This document shows, piece after piece, positions 35,894 to 43,246 of a stretch of DNA of 64,000 nt. The notes under the pieces were generated by a model, which was given only the letters and a program-made list of their open reading frames with translations, was not told the DNA's origin and searched no databases. The translations under genes were made by a program, and so were the position numbers. The stretch spans positions 124,001 to 188,000 of the forward strand of contig JAWKIL010000005.1 in the NCBI GenBank assembly GCA_041394285.1, read 5' to 3'. Origin of the DNA: CADEDH01 sp041394285. GTDB lineage: Bacteria > Actinomycetota > Acidimicrobiia > Acidimicrobiales > SZUA-35. Numbering within the stretch: the first letter of the stretch is position 1; every line of letters begins with the position of its first letter.

Positions 35894-36802
35894 ATGGGAC
35901 TGCTGGATGGGAAGGTGGCCATCGTCACCGGTGGTGGGCGGGGGCTCGGGCGTAGCCACGCTCTCCTGCTGGCCGAAGAGGGCGCGTCGGTGGTGGTCAA
36001 CGACCTGGGCGGCGAGTGGGACGGCAGCGGCGCCGACACCCGGGCCGCCTCCGAGGTGGCGGCCGAGATCACCGCCGCCGGCGGCAAGGCCGTGGCCAAC
36101 TTCGACGACGTGGCCGACTGGGAAGGCGGCCAGCGGATGATCAACCAGGCCATCGACGCCTTCGGCGGCCTCGACTGCCTCGTCTGCAACGCCGGCTTCG
36201 TCCGTGACCGCACCGTGTTCAACATGACCGAAGGCGAGTGGGACTCGGTGGTGCGGGTCCACATGAAGGGCCACTTCGTGCCCACCCGCTGGGCCACCGC
36301 CTACTGGCGGGAGCGGTTCAAGGAGACGAACGAGCCGGTCAACGCCCGCATCGTCTACACCGCCTCCGAGGCCGGGCTCTACGGCAACGCCGGGCAGGCC
36401 AACTACTCGGCGGCCAAGGCCGGCATCGCCTCGATGGCGATCGTGGTGGCCCGGGAGATGGAGAAGTACGGGGTCACCTGCAACACGCTCAACCCGCGGG
36501 CCCGCACCCGCATGACGATCAACACCTTCGGCGCCGACCGCCTCACCGGCAAGGAAGGCGAGTTCGACTACAACGACCCCGACAACGTGTCGCCCCTCGT
36601 CGCCTTCCTGTGCAGCGACGCCGCCGCCGACATCACCGGCCAGACCTTCGTGGCCGGCGGCGACACCGTGGCCTGGATGCAGGGCTGGACCCGGGCCAAC
36701 CGGGTCAAGAAGGACAAGGACCGCTGGACTCCGGCCGAGCTGGTGGCGGCCAAGGCCGAGCTCTTCGGCGACAAGTCCACCCGCCCGCCCCGCTTCGGCT
36801 GA
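35894..36802 (+). CDS. SDR-family oxidoreductase, 3-hydroxyacyl-CoA dehydrogenase-like
   Basis: 302 residues. GGGRGLGRSHALLLAEEGASVVVNDLGG is the cofactor site (GxxxGxG, then Asp/Gly favouring NAD). NAGF follows, then the Ser-Tyr-Lys set TASEAGLYGNAGQANYSAAKAG. The insert DGSGADTRAASEVAAEITAAGGKAVANFDDV is the pattern of peroxisomal multifunctional-enzyme type hydroxyacyl-CoA dehydrogenases, suggesting a role in side-chain beta-oxidation. It is followed by a strong terminator-like hairpin and a convergent second SDR. Confidence 0.9.
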   Translation: MGLLDGKVAIVTGGGRGLGRSHALLLAEEGASVVVNDLGGEWDGSGADTRAASEVAAEITAAGGKAVANFDDVADWEGGQRMINQAIDAFGGLDCLVCNAGFVRDRTVFNMTEGEWDSVVRVHMKGHFVPTRWATAYWRERFKETNEPVNARIVYTASEAGLYGNAGQANYSAAKAGIASMAIVVAREMEKYGVTCNTLNPRARTRMTINTFGADRLTGKEGEFDYNDPDNVSPLVAFLCSDAAADITGQTFVAGGDTVAWMQGWTRANRVKKDKDRWTPAELVAAKAELFGDKSTRPPRFG

Positions 36803-36810
36803 TCACAAAG

Positions 36811-36861
36811 GCGATCTGTGGCGCCAGCGCGCAGAATGCAGCGTCTGGCGTCACAGATCGC
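36811..36861. terminator. 17-base inverted repeat between convergent SDR genes
   Basis: GCGATCTGTGGCGCCAG (36811-36827) and CTGGCGTCACAGATCGC (36845-36861) are complementary at 16 of 17 positions around a 17-base loop. It sits between the ends of the two convergent SDR genes. There is no obvious T-run, as is common in GC-rich actinobacteria. A bidirectional terminator is the simplest reading. Confidence 0.65.
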
Positions 36862-36870
36862 AAGAACTAC

Positions 36871-37635
36871 TCAGCCGTGCCAGCCGCCGTCGACGACGAA
36901 CTCCTGGCCGGTGACCCAGGTCGAGGTCGGGCCCACGAGGTAGAAGGCCATGCCGGCGATGTCCTCGGGCTCGCCGATGCGGCCGATGGGGGCTGAGCGG
37001 GCCATCTTGGCCCGCTGCTCGTCGTCGAGGCCGCCGGCCTGGTTCAACATGTCGGTGTCGATGAAGCCGGGGTGGATCGAGTTGACCCGGATCTGGTGGC
37101 GGCCCAGCTCCTTGGCTGCGATCTTCGTCATGCCCCGCACCGCCCACTTCGAGGCCCCGTAGGCCGTCGACCCGAACAGGCCCTGCATGCCGGCCACCGA
37201 GCTGATGTTGACGATCGACCCGCCGTTGCCAGCCTCGATCATGGCCCGGGCCGCCGCCCGCATCCCCAGGAACACGCCGGTCTGGTTGACCGCCATCGTG
37301 ATCTGCCAGTCCTCCATGGTCGTGTTGACCAGGCGCCCCATGCGGGCGATGCCGGCGTTGTTGATCAGGATGTCGAGCCGGCCGTGGCGGGCCATGATGT
37401 CGCCCACCACCTGATCCCAGCTCTCCTCCGACGTCACGTCGAGGTGCATGTACTCCGCCCCCTCGATGCTGCCGGCGGTGGCCTCCCCCTCGTCGTCGAT
37501 CACGTCGGCCAGGATCACCGTGGCCCCCCGGGAGGCGAACAGCCGCCCCTCCGCCGCCCCCTGCCCCTTGGGTCGGGCCCCGCCCGTGATCAGGGCCACC
37601 TGGCCGGCCAGCTCCTTGCCGATCTCGGTCGTCAT
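36871..37635 (-). CDS. SDR-family oxidoreductase (3-alpha/20-beta-hydroxysteroid dehydrogenase-like)
   Basis: 254 residues starting MTTEIGKELAGQVALITGGARPKGQGAAEG. The cofactor loop is GGARPKGQG, NNAG is present, the Ser is in NISSVAGMQG and the catalytic pair in YGASKWAVRGMTKIAAKELG. This architecture (SSVAGM...YGASKWAV) is found in hydroxysteroid or 3-oxoacyl dehydrogenases; substrate unresolved. Its ATG overlaps the stop of a short upstream frame (37632-37760). Confidence 0.9.
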   Translation of the reverse strand: MTTEIGKELAGQVALITGGARPKGQGAAEGRLFASRGATVILADVIDDEGEATAGSIEGAEYMHLDVTSEESWDQVVGDIMARHGRLDILINNAGIARMGRLVNTTMEDWQITMAVNQTGVFLGMRAAARAMIEAGNGGSIVNISSVAGMQGLFGSTAYGASKWAVRGMTKIAAKELGRHQIRVNSIHPGFIDTDMLNQAGGLDDEQRAKMARSAPIGRIGEPEDIAGMAFYLVGPTSTWVTGQEFVVDGGWHG

Positions 37636-37836
37636 CGTCCGTGCTCCTCGTGCTCGTGGTCGGTGGTGCCCCTGTGGGCAGCGATGCCGTCGGTCGGGGC
37701 CCTGTCTAACCCGGGGGAGCGGAGGCTGTCGAGCAGGGCCCGCAGGTGGAGGCGCAGCATTTCCTCGTTGTCGCCGAACGGGGCGTTGTTGTTGATCAGC
37801 CGCCACCGCCACCGGGCGGCGCTGACGAGCGAGCCG
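37632..37836 (-). pseudogene. Possible remnant of a longer gene upstream of the SDR
   Basis: A minus-strand frame reads a coding-like stretch (RWRWRLINNNAPFGD then EEMLRLHLRALLDSLRSP) ending at a TGA that overlaps the SDR start. No good initiation codon precedes it apart from an internal ATG at 37760. The frame continues upstream into the end of the MaoC gene, so it is either a truncated gene or a coupled leader. Codon composition is normal for the window. Low confidence. Confidence 0.3.
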
Positions 37837-37839
37837 GGG

Positions 37840-38274
37840 TCAGCTACGAGCGGGCACGGTGACGATGGCGTGCCCGGGGCAGGTGGGGTCGCCGTTCTGG
37901 TTGACCACGTCGATGTCGAGCTTGATCCGGTGCTCGCCGTCCTCCACCAGCTTCTCGGTGACGGTGCCGGTGACGGTGAGCACGTCGTTCTTCTGGTTGA
38001 TGGCCCGGAACTGGCAGCCGATCTCCCGGATCTGGCCCTCGTCGCCGATCCAGTCCTGCAGGGCGTTGACGATGTAGGCGTAGCGGAGGTTGCCCATGCC
38101 GAAGGCGCCCTGCTCGTTGAGGGCGGCCCGGCCGGCCTCGTCGTCCATGTGGATGGGGATGAACTCGTCGTTGACGGCGGCGTAGCGGTTCCAGTGCATG
38201 AAGTCGGTCTTGCGGCTCCACGCCGGGATGGTGTCGCCGACGTTCACGTCCTCGAAGTACACGTTGATGGCCAT
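37840..38274 (-). CDS. MaoC-like dehydratase (hotdog fold), 144 residues
   Basis: 144 residues starting MAINVYFEDVNVGDTIPAWSRKTDFMHWNRYAAVNDEF. The D-x-x-x-I-H motif needed for enoyl-CoA hydration is visible as NDEFIPIHMDD. The tail VVNQNGDPTCPGHAIVTVPARS is usual for hotdog MaoC proteins. It lies 41 bases after the 168-residue FAS1-like gene and is probably its heteromeric partner, as in actinobacterial two-subunit hydratases. Confidence 0.88.
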   Translation of the reverse strand: MAINVYFEDVNVGDTIPAWSRKTDFMHWNRYAAVNDEFIPIHMDDEAGRAALNEQGAFGMGNLRYAYIVNALQDWIGDEGQIREIGCQFRAINQKNDVLTVTGTVTEKLVEDGEHRIKLDIDVVNQNGDPTCPGHAIVTVPARS

Positions 38275-38315
38275 GGTGATCTCTCGTCTCGTCGCAGTGG
38301 TCTTCGGGTCCGGGT

Positions 38316-38822
38316 TCAGTACAAGATGCCGGTCGACACCCGCCGCTTGACCAGCTCGTTGTCCTGGTTGTGCCACTCCATCTCGGAGTAGCTGAACAGG
38401 GTGAGGCCGAGGCGGGTCTCCCGCTCCTCCCAGTCCCGTAGGCGGTTGCGCATGGTGATCACGTCGCCCGGGCGCATGGGCACGCCGTAGGTCTCCACCT
38501 GGCCGCCGTTCATGCCCCGCAGCCGGCGCTTCGGCTTCTCCTTCGGCCCCTTGTCGGCCTTGGCCGAGCGGTCCTTGGGGGTGACGATGGGCCAGGCGAA
38601 GGGGTTGAAGTCGGGCGGAGCGATGATCGAGCCCCAGCGGGTGCCGGCGGCGTAGTCGGCGTCCCAGAAGATGGCGGGCGGGGTCTCGGGCCAGTAGACG
38701 GCGATGGCCCACTTGCGGATGTCCGACTCCGAGATCGGCGGCGACACCCGCTCCGAGCCCCACACCCCCTTGCGCTCGATCATGTCGTCGGTCACCAGCG
38801 TGTCCGGTGCGCTGTCTGTCAT
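38316..38822 (-). CDS. FAS1-like/MaoC N-terminal-type dehydratase subunit
   Basis: 168 residues starting MTDSAPDTLVTDDMIERKGVWGSERV. The opening ISESDIRKWAIAVYWPETPPAIFWDADYA is the typical FAS1-DH/MaoC-N region. A hotdog body with RPGDVITMRNRLRDW follows. The charged PKDRSAKADKGPKEKPKRR insert is unusual. Such subunits lack the full catalytic dyad and pair with a MaoC subunit, here the next gene downstream. Together they would hydrate enoyl-CoA esters. Confidence 0.85.
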   Translation of the reverse strand: MTDSAPDTLVTDDMIERKGVWGSERVSPPISESDIRKWAIAVYWPETPPAIFWDADYAAGTRWGSIIAPPDFNPFAWPIVTPKDRSAKADKGPKEKPKRRLRGMNGGQVETYGVPMRPGDVITMRNRLRDWEERETRLGLTLFSYSEMEWHNQDNELVKRRVSTGILY

Positions 38823-38973
38823 GCGCCATCCCCCTTCGTCAGCTCGGCCTCCATGCTGCTCGCCGGCCCCGCCGGGCGCAATCCGGGGACGGGCACCGTC
38901 CGTTCGCCCGGCTCCGTGCCGCCCACTACGGTCGGTCGGGCAGATCGGGTCGAACGTGACAGGGGAGTGGACC

Positions 38974-40032
38974 ATGGGCAAGCGGATCGCCATCGTGGGG
39001 GTGGGCGCCCTGGGCGGGTACGTGGGCGGGCACCTGGCCCGGGCCGGGCACGACGTCACCCTGATCGACTTCTGGCCGGCCAACATCGAGGCCATCCGGG
39101 CCAACGGGCTCCAGCTCGACGGCCTGTCGGACGAGGAGCGGTTCACCGCTCATCCCACCCAGGCCCTGCACGTGAGCGACGTCCAGGCCCTGGCCTTCCA
39201 GGATCCGATCGACATCGCCATGGTGTCGGTGAAGTCGTACGACACCGAGTGGGCCACCACCCTGATCCGCCAGTACCTGGCCCCCGCCGGCTACGTGGTC
39301 TCCCTCCAGAACTGCCTCAACGAGGAGCGCATCGCCGGCATCGTCGGCTGGGGCCGCACGGTGGGCGCCATCGCCTCGATGATCTCGGTCGACATGAACG
39401 CCGCAGGCTCGGTGATGCGCACGGTGCCCAAGATGGGCGACCGCCACACCGTGTTCCGGGCCGGCGAGGTGCACGGCCGCATCAGCACCCGCATCGAGGA
39501 GCTGGTGGGCCTGTTCTCCCTCGTCGACTCGGCCAAGCCGACCACCAACCTGTGGGGCGAGCGCTGGTCCAAGCTCGTGCTGAACGGGATGGTCAACGGC
39601 GTCTCGTCGGCCACCGGGCTGCCGGTGGCGGCGGTCAACGCCAACCCGGCCGTGCGCAAGTTCACGATCCAGTTGGCCGGCGAGGCGGTGCGGATCGGCC
39701 AGGCCCTGGGCTACGAGCTGGAGGAGATCAACCGGTTCGAGCCCGAGGAGTTCGCCCTGGCGGCCGAGGGCGACCCCGAGGCCTTCGCCAAGGTCGACGG
39801 CGCCCTGGCCAAGCAGATCGCCAAGAACGAGCGCGACGCCATCCGCCGCCCGTCGATGGCCCAGGACGTGCTCAAGGGCCGCCGCACCGAGATCGAGTAC
39901 ATCAACGGGTACATCGCGGCCAAGGGCGACGAGATCGGCATCGACGCCCCCAGCCACCGCACGATCACCGAGCTGGTCCGCGGGGTGGAGCGGGGCACGG
40001 TCACCCCCAGCCCGGCTCTCCTCGGCGGCTGA
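38974..40032 (+). CDS. Ketopantoate reductase (PanE/ApbA) family protein
   Basis: 352 residues from ATG 38974, with GGGGAG 8 bases upstream. KRIAIVGVGALGGYVGGHLARAGHDVTLID is the NADPH-binding Rossmann start. The SVKSYDTEWATTLI region and the Lys in WSKLVLNGMVNGVSSATG correspond to the PanE-type active site. The C-terminal helix bundle has RPSMAQDVLKGRRTEIEYINGYI, a family hallmark. PanE reduces 2-dehydropantoate, but many homologues act on other 2-oxo/hydroxy acids, so the substrate is open. It is divergent from the hydratase pair. Confidence 0.85.
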   Translation: MGKRIAIVGVGALGGYVGGHLARAGHDVTLIDFWPANIEAIRANGLQLDGLSDEERFTAHPTQALHVSDVQALAFQDPIDIAMVSVKSYDTEWATTLIRQYLAPAGYVVSLQNCLNEERIAGIVGWGRTVGAIASMISVDMNAAGSVMRTVPKMGDRHTVFRAGEVHGRISTRIEELVGLFSLVDSAKPTTNLWGERWSKLVLNGMVNGVSSATGLPVAAVNANPAVRKFTIQLAGEAVRIGQALGYELEEINRFEPEEFALAAEGDPEAFAKVDGALAKQIAKNERDAIRRPSMAQDVLKGRRTEIEYINGYIAAKGDEIGIDAPSHRTITELVRGVERGTVTPSPALLGG

Positions 40033-40130
40033 GATCGGCTCGGCGGCTGAGATCGGCCTGGCGCACCCCGCTCGAATCGCAACACGGTTCGAGGCGGGTA
40101 CGCGAGTGGAGCGCTCAGCGCACGGTTCGT

Positions 40131-40150
40131 GACACGGTTCGAACCGTGTC
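40131..40150. repeat. 20-base perfect palindrome between convergent genes
   Basis: GACACGGTTCGAACCGTGTC reads identically on both strands with no loop. Related shorter copies, acacggttcga (40082-40092) and cacggttcgt (40121-40130), lie just upstream, so three ACGGTTCG cores occur in 70 bases. It sits between the ends of the PanE-like gene and the CoA-transferase gene. A regulator-binding site or a cruciform terminator are both possible; loopless palindromes favour protein binding. Confidence 0.6.
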
Positions 40151-40167
40151 GCGGATCGAGCGCAGGG

Positions 40168-41385
40168 CTACACGGCCGAGGCGACGATGCCCTTGTCGTG
40201 GAGGATGCCGATGTCGTGGCCCGACATCCCCAGCAGCTCGGTCAGCACCTCCTCGGTGTGCTGGCCCAGCTTGGGTGCCGGGACCGGCGTGTCCCGGGGC
40301 ACCGCCCCGAAGGCCAGCGGGGAGCCGGGCACCAGCACCCGCCCCACGCCGGGCTGGTCGATCTTGGCGAACATGGGGTTGGCGGTGGAGCAGCGGGGGT
40401 CCTCGTCGACCAGCTGGGTGAACGTCTGGTACGGGCCCCAGCACACCCCGGCCTGGTCGAAGATCGGGCGCAGCTCGTCGAGCGTGTGCCGGGCGATGAA
40501 CGGGGCGACGTAGGCGGCGATGGCGTCGCGGGCCGCGAACCGGTCGCCCTCCTTGCCCAGATCGACCCCCAGCGCCGCTTCGATCGAGGGGAGGTGGGGA
40601 GTGATCCCGGTGGCGTCGGCCAGGCTCTGCCACTGCTTGAGGCTGATGGCCACCACCATCACCCGGCGGCCGTCGCGGGTGGGGAAGTCCCGCCCGAAGG
40701 CGCCGTAGAGGTCGTTGCCGATCTGGGCCCGGTCGGCGTGGGTGAGCTGAGCCTGGGCCATGTAGCCGAGGTTGGCCACCATGGCGAAGGCGACGTCGGT
40801 CAGCGACACCTTCACCAGCTGGCCCTCGCCGGTGCGGCTGCGGTGGCGCTCGGCCGCCAGCAGGCCCACGGCGGCGGTCAGGCCGGTGGCCGTGTCCCAC
40901 GCCGGCAGCACGTGGTTGGTGGGGATCTGGGAGCCGGTGGGGCCGGTGGCGTAGGCGAAGCCCGACGACGGGTTGACCGTGTAGTCCACCGCCGTCGACT
41001 CGTCGGGGTTCCCGATGATGTTGACGTAGATGAGGTCTTCCCGCCGGGCCCGGAGCGAGGCGTCGGACAGCCAGCCCCCCTCGGGGAAGTTCGACAGGAA
41101 GATCCCGGCCTCGGGTCCGGGGGCGGTGATGATGTCGGCCACCAGCTCCCGGCCCTCGGGGCTGCGCAGGTCGACCTGGATCGAGCGCTTGCCCTTGTTC
41201 AGTCCGGCCCAGAACAGGCTCGTGCCCTCGTCGGTGACCGGCCACCGGTTGAAATCGAGCCCGCCCCCGATGGCGTCGAACCGGATCACGTCGGCCCCCA
41301 GCTGGGCCAGCGTCATGCCGCCCAGGGGAGCGGCGACGAACGCCGAGCCTTCGATGATGCGCAATCCAGTGAGCACTGGGGTCAT
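40168..41385 (-). CDS. Family III CoA-transferase, close to 2-methylfumaryl-CoA isomerase (Mct-like)
   Basis: 405 residues. The fold markers are LRIIEGSAFVAAPLGGMTLAQLGADVIRFD and WAGLNKGKRSIQVDLRSPEG. The patterns VDYTVNPSSGFAYATGP, NHVLPAWDTATGLTAAVGLLAAERHR and GNDLYGAFGRDF agree closely with the Chloroflexus mesaconyl-C1-C4-CoA transferase as I remember it. A catalytic Asp follows GEGQLVKVSLTD (Asp197). Mct moves CoA within mesaconyl-CoA in the 3-hydroxypropionate bi-cycle; homologues occur outside it, so the reaction is probable but not proven. Neighbouring hydratases make a mesaconyl-CoA role conceivable. Confidence 0.82.
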   Translation of the reverse strand: MTPVLTGLRIIEGSAFVAAPLGGMTLAQLGADVIRFDAIGGGLDFNRWPVTDEGTSLFWAGLNKGKRSIQVDLRSPEGRELVADIITAPGPEAGIFLSNFPEGGWLSDASLRARREDLIYVNIIGNPDESTAVDYTVNPSSGFAYATGPTGSQIPTNHVLPAWDTATGLTAAVGLLAAERHRSRTGEGQLVKVSLTDVAFAMVANLGYMAQAQLTHADRAQIGNDLYGAFGRDFPTRDGRRVMVVAISLKQWQSLADATGITPHLPSIEAALGVDLGKEGDRFAARDAIAAYVAPFIARHTLDELRPIFDQAGVCWGPYQTFTQLVDEDPRCSTANPMFAKIDQPGVGRVLVPGSPLAFGAVPRDTPVPAPKLGQHTEEVLTELLGMSGHDIGILHDKGIVASAV

Positions 41386-41488
41386 GGCGACCTCCCCCTT
41401 CGGAACGACTGTCGTGTCATGCTACGCACATCCATGTCATGCGACCGCAGCCGGGCGGTCGGGCCGCTACAGGCCTAGGCTCGGGCCC

Positions 41489-41914
41489 ATGGCCGACCAG
41501 GTGACCATCGACGCCACGCTCGACCGCTATTACGCGGCGTGGACGGCCAACGACCCCGATCTCTACCGCACGGTGTGGGCCGACGAGGCCACCTTCGCCG
41601 ACCCGCCCAGCGACGAGACCCCGCCGCCGCTCGGCATCGACGCCATCGTGGCGGCCATGGCCGGGGTCCAGGCCCGGGCCACCTCGATCACGTACCACGA
41701 GCGCCACCGCTGGCACTGCGGCCATTCGGTGGCCGTGCACACCCTGGTCCACTTCGGGCTCCCGGGCGACGCGCTGGCCGAGGTCCCCCTCGTCCACGTG
41801 TTCCGCATGAACGACGCCGGGCTCATCGCCAAGCTGGAGGCGTTCCTCGACTTCACCCTGATCCGCATGCTCCGCGGCGAACGCCCGGCCTGGATGGACG
41901 GCCCCGCCCACTGA
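41489..41914 (+). CDS. SnoaL-like NTF2-fold protein
   Basis: 141 residues starting MADQVTIDATLDRYYAAWTANDPDLYRTVWADEATFADPPSDE, the standard SnoaL-like opening. HERHRWHCGHSVAVHTLVHFG and VPLVHVFRMNDAGLIAKLEAFLDF are the middle and end strands. Family members include polyketide cyclases, isomerases and hydratases; none can be chosen. It is divergent from the CoA-transferase gene with a 103-base gap and convergent with a lipoprotein gene. Confidence 0.7.
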   Translation: MADQVTIDATLDRYYAAWTANDPDLYRTVWADEATFADPPSDETPPPLGIDAIVAAMAGVQARATSITYHERHRWHCGHSVAVHTLVHFGLPGDALAEVPLVHVFRMNDAGLIAKLEAFLDFTLIRMLRGERPAWMDGPAH

Positions 41915-41939
41915 CCTGTCTCCAGGGCGAGGGGCCGGC

Positions 41940-43157
41940 TCAGCCCGCCCCGCCCACCCGGGTGGCGAGCAGCGTGTCGAGGCGCTGGTAGGCCTCGAGG
42001 CCCACCGACAGGCGCTCGGTGTCGACGGTGACAACGGCCACCGCCCCCTCGGTGGTCGCCCGGCGCACGGTCATCAGGTCCGACCACGGCTGGTTGGTGG
42101 TAGCCGACGTACCCTCGGCCACCACCAGGGGGAAGGCGTCGGCCACCGCCTGGGCCTCGCCGTCGCTGCCGGTGGCGAAGGCGAACACCACGTAGCCCTG
42201 GCCGGTGTCGCCGTCGATGGCGTTGCCGATGCCCAGGGCGCGGTACGGAGGCAGGGCCGGCCCGGCGTCCAGCGTGGCCCGGAGCCGTTCGATGATGGCC
42301 GGGTCGGCCCGGGGACCGAGCATGTTGAGCGGGTCGAGCACCGGCGCCCGGTCGGACAGGATGGCCTGGTAACACCCCTGGTCGTCCAGCACCCGGGCCA
42401 GGGCGGCGAAGGTGTCGTTGTCGGCCAGGGAGCCGGAGCCCTCACCGCCCGACCCGAGGTCGAGGCCGGCGTCGACGGCCGCAGGGTCGGTGGACCACAG
42501 CACCACGCCCTTCCCGTCCACGGCCAACACCCCGCCCTGGCCGAGCCGCCGGACCGGCGAGGTGCGGTCGGTGTTGACGGCCTGGGGATCGGAGCCCCAG
42601 GAATAGACGGCGGCGCCGTTGCGCTCGGCGGTCCGCAGATCGGCGCTCCACGTCCCGTCGGCCGTCACCGCGTCGGCGATGGCCGACGGCTCCGCCGTGG
42701 TGCGGAACACCGACAAGACCGACGGGGGCACACCGGTCTCGGCCGCAGCAGTGACGTCGCCGGCGCCGAAGCCAAGCTCCCGACGCCAGTCGTCGGCCGC
42801 CTGGAGCTGCTCGAGAAGGGTGGATGGCACCAGCACCTCGCCGCCGGCCAGCAGGGCCTGGGAGAACGCATCGGTGCCGTCGGCGTCGTCGCCCAGCGGC
42901 CACTCGACGCCGACGGCCCGGGCCAGGCCGGCGTGGTCGGTGACCTGGAGCTGCTGGCGGTTGCCGGCCGTGTCGGGGATGTCGGCCAGCAGGCCGCTGA
43001 TCGGGCCGGCGCCGCCAGCGCCGTCGTCGCCCCCACCGCCGGGCAGGACGCCACAGCCCGTCGCCGTGACCGCCAGCACGACGCCGACCGACAGGACACC
43101 GGCCAACACTCTTCTCGGTCCGGCGGCCCGTCGGGTTCGCTGTCGCTGGTTGCTCAC
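41940..43157 (-). CDS. Lipoprotein of unknown function
   Basis: 405 residues from GTG 43157 (VSNQRQRTRRAAGPRRVL). A basic n-region, the hydrophobic stretch LAGVLSVGVVLAVTATGC and its cysteine form a lipobox (ATGC), so a cell-surface lipoprotein is likely. The mature part has a Gly/Asp-rich linker and a large soluble domain, and the sequence is low in Cys (GCYQAIL is the only later one). I recognise no family. It lies about 90 bases after an MFS exporter on the same strand and could serve as its accessory. Confidence 0.65.
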   Translation of the reverse strand: MSNQRQRTRRAAGPRRVLAGVLSVGVVLAVTATGCGVLPGGGGDDGAGGAGPISGLLADIPDTAGNRQQLQVTDHAGLARAVGVEWPLGDDADGTDAFSQALLAGGEVLVPSTLLEQLQAADDWRRELGFGAGDVTAAAETGVPPSVLSVFRTTAEPSAIADAVTADGTWSADLRTAERNGAAVYSWGSDPQAVNTDRTSPVRRLGQGGVLAVDGKGVVLWSTDPAAVDAGLDLGSGGEGSGSLADNDTFAALARVLDDQGCYQAILSDRAPVLDPLNMLGPRADPAIIERLRATLDAGPALPPYRALGIGNAIDGDTGQGYVVFAFATGSDGEAQAVADAFPLVVAEGTSATTNQPWSDLMTVRRATTEGAVAVVTVDTERLSVGLEAYQRLDTLLATRVGGAG

Positions 43158-43246
43158 GGCGGCCGACCCTAGCCCTCGGGGTCGCTCCGGCCGTGTCACC
43201 CCCCGCCCGCCGCCGGTGCCGCTCCCGGCCCGGCGTCGGGGCCCGC

